From positions 1-7,880 of the forward strand of contig RFNE01000102.1 in assembly GCA_009927375.1 (NCBI GenBank): 7,880 nucleotides of DNA, written 5' to 3'. Below, piece after piece: positions 6,992 through 7,880 of the stretch. Source of the stretch: Actinomycetota bacterium. Lineage in GTDB: Bacteria > Actinomycetota > Acidimicrobiia > Acidimicrobiales > Ilumatobacteraceae. Positions within the stretch are counted from its first letter, which is position 1; each line of letters starts with the position of its first letter. The position numbers and the translations under genes were made by a program. Below the pieces are notes generated by a model, which worked only from the letters and a program-made list of their open reading frames with translations, was not told the DNA's origin and made no database searches.

Positions 6992-7880
6992 ATGACCACC
7001 TATCACGCGCAGTGGGCTTGGCGTGGTGGGGAATCAGCCGACGAAAACGTTCGCATCACCGTCGACGGATCGACGATCAGTGCCGTCGAGGTCGGTGTCG
7101 CGCCCCGTGACGGGATGTCGTCGTTCGCGGCGTGGTGATGCCGGGTCTCGTGAATGCACACAGCCATGCCTTCCATCGCGCACTTCGCGGAAACACCCAT
7201 GGCGGATCTGGAGACTTCTGGTCGTGGCGCGAGCCGATGTATGCGATCGCCAATCGACTGACGCCCGACAACTATCGAGCACTTGCGACGGCAGTGTTTG
7301 CCGAGATGGCCCTCGCTGGGGTCACGGGCGTCGGTGAGTTTCACTACGTGCATCACCCGGCCGAGGGCGGTAAGTATTCGGATCCGAACGAGATGGGCAA
7401 GGCAATGGTGGATGCTGCGCGCGCTGCAGGTGTGAAGCTCGCACTCCTTGACGTCGCCTATCTGCACGCTGGACTCGACAAGCCGGAGCCACTCGCAGAG
7501 CAGCGTCGATTCTCTGACGGATCCATGGACGCCTGGTTGGATCGCGTGGATCTCCTCGGCGAAGGGGGAGAGAACTGGACGGTCGGTCTCGCACCGCACA
7601 GTGTCCGAGCGGTGCATCCACACGATCTCGAAGCCGTCGTTGCTAATCGGCACGGACGCGTCGTGCACCTGCACGTGTCGGAGCAGCCGGCAGAAAACGC
7701 AGCATGCCTCGCGGCCACGGGCAAGACGCCGACGGGTGTGCTCGCCGAGGCTGGGTTGCTCGGTCCACACCTGTGTGCGGTGCACGCAACGCACCTCACC
7801 GACGACGACATTGCGCTGCTCGGCGCGAGCGGTTCACACGTCTGTTTCTGTCCGACGACGGAGCGCGACCTCGCGGACGG
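6992..7880 (+). CDS. hutF: Formimidoylglutamate deiminase, 3' partial, one frameshift
   Basis: HutF is a zinc amidohydrolase that deiminates N-formimidoyl-L-glutamate to N-formyl-L-glutamate plus ammonia. This is the five-step histidine route, in which HutG then releases formate. The N-terminus (MTTYHAQWAWRGGE) is followed by a frame break at GGG (7112-7114), where one G appears lost. Adding it back gives RDGDVVVRGVVMPGLVNAHSH, the standard amidohydrolase entry into the barrel. Metal and active-site residues are visible: HSH (His codons 7159 and 7165) within NAHSHAFHRALRGNTHG, HLHVSEQ (7666 on), HATHLTD (7783 on), and the Asp of CPTTERDLADG at the window end. GEFHYVHH and the WSWREPMY segment are specific to HutF over related deaminases. 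About 296 residues are present; family members run to about 450, so roughly a third lies beyond the window. hutI, hutG and hutH are likely nearby. Confidence 0.95.

Noticed and set aside
688..7114. Programmed ribosomal frameshifting as an explanation of the breaks
   Set aside because: There is no shared slippery heptamer or downstream structure. The genes are unrelated housekeeping enzymes not known for recoding, and one break has the opposite sign. Indel error is simpler.
6057..7794. Long - strand open frames opposite hutU (6057-6935) and hutF (7003-7794)
   Set aside because: Both lie wholly opposite certain hut genes and show no motif or ribosome site; they result from codon bias.
1..7880. 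Genuine pseudogene decay of the region
   Set aside because: No nonsense substitutions are seen, catalytic residues are intact in every corrected gene, and the frame is clean between breaks.

Overview
The window reads as a stretch of high-GC (roughly 60% by eye) bacterial chromosome. An actinobacterial origin, possibly Acidimicrobiia, is likely: there is a DesA-type soluble acyl-ACP desaturase, a HutF-type histidine pathway, GTG starts, and protein wording typical of that group. This is inference from sequence style; no marker gene is present. It looks like ordinary housekeeping and metabolic DNA. I see no mobile element, CRISPR array, tRNA or rRNA.

Layout. (1) 1-1767, + strand: the last two steps of dTDP-L-rhamnose synthesis, rfbB (5' end cut off by the window) and rfbD, joined by a TAATG stop/start overlap. 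(2) 1789-2702, +: a soluble di-iron acyl-ACP desaturase. (3) 2699-3854, - strand: a secreted lipoprotein carrying a YVTN-type beta-propeller. It converges on the desaturase, and both genes stop in the same CTAG. (4) From 3914, +, divergent from the lipoprotein: a tightly packed run of a PhnZ/MIOX-like HD-domain protein, a PhnD-like substrate-binding protein without a signal peptide, urocanate hydratase (hutU) and formimidoylglutamate deiminase (hutF, cut off by the window end). The last two are steps 2 and 4 of histidine breakdown. The first two are the least understood genes here and the best candidates for new biology.

The dominant oddity is technical. Seven of the eight genes have a broken reading frame, with nine single-base shifts in total (eight apparent deletions and one insertion). 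Most sit in short homopolymers. In every case the correct protein resumes immediately in the new frame, with family motifs intact and no stop codons. This is the signature of uncorrected indel errors, as from a noisy long-read or low-coverage metagenomic assembly, and not of gene decay or programmed frameshifting. I annotate each gene at full extent and give the position of each break. Automatic gene calling here would wrongly give about twice as many genes, all truncated.
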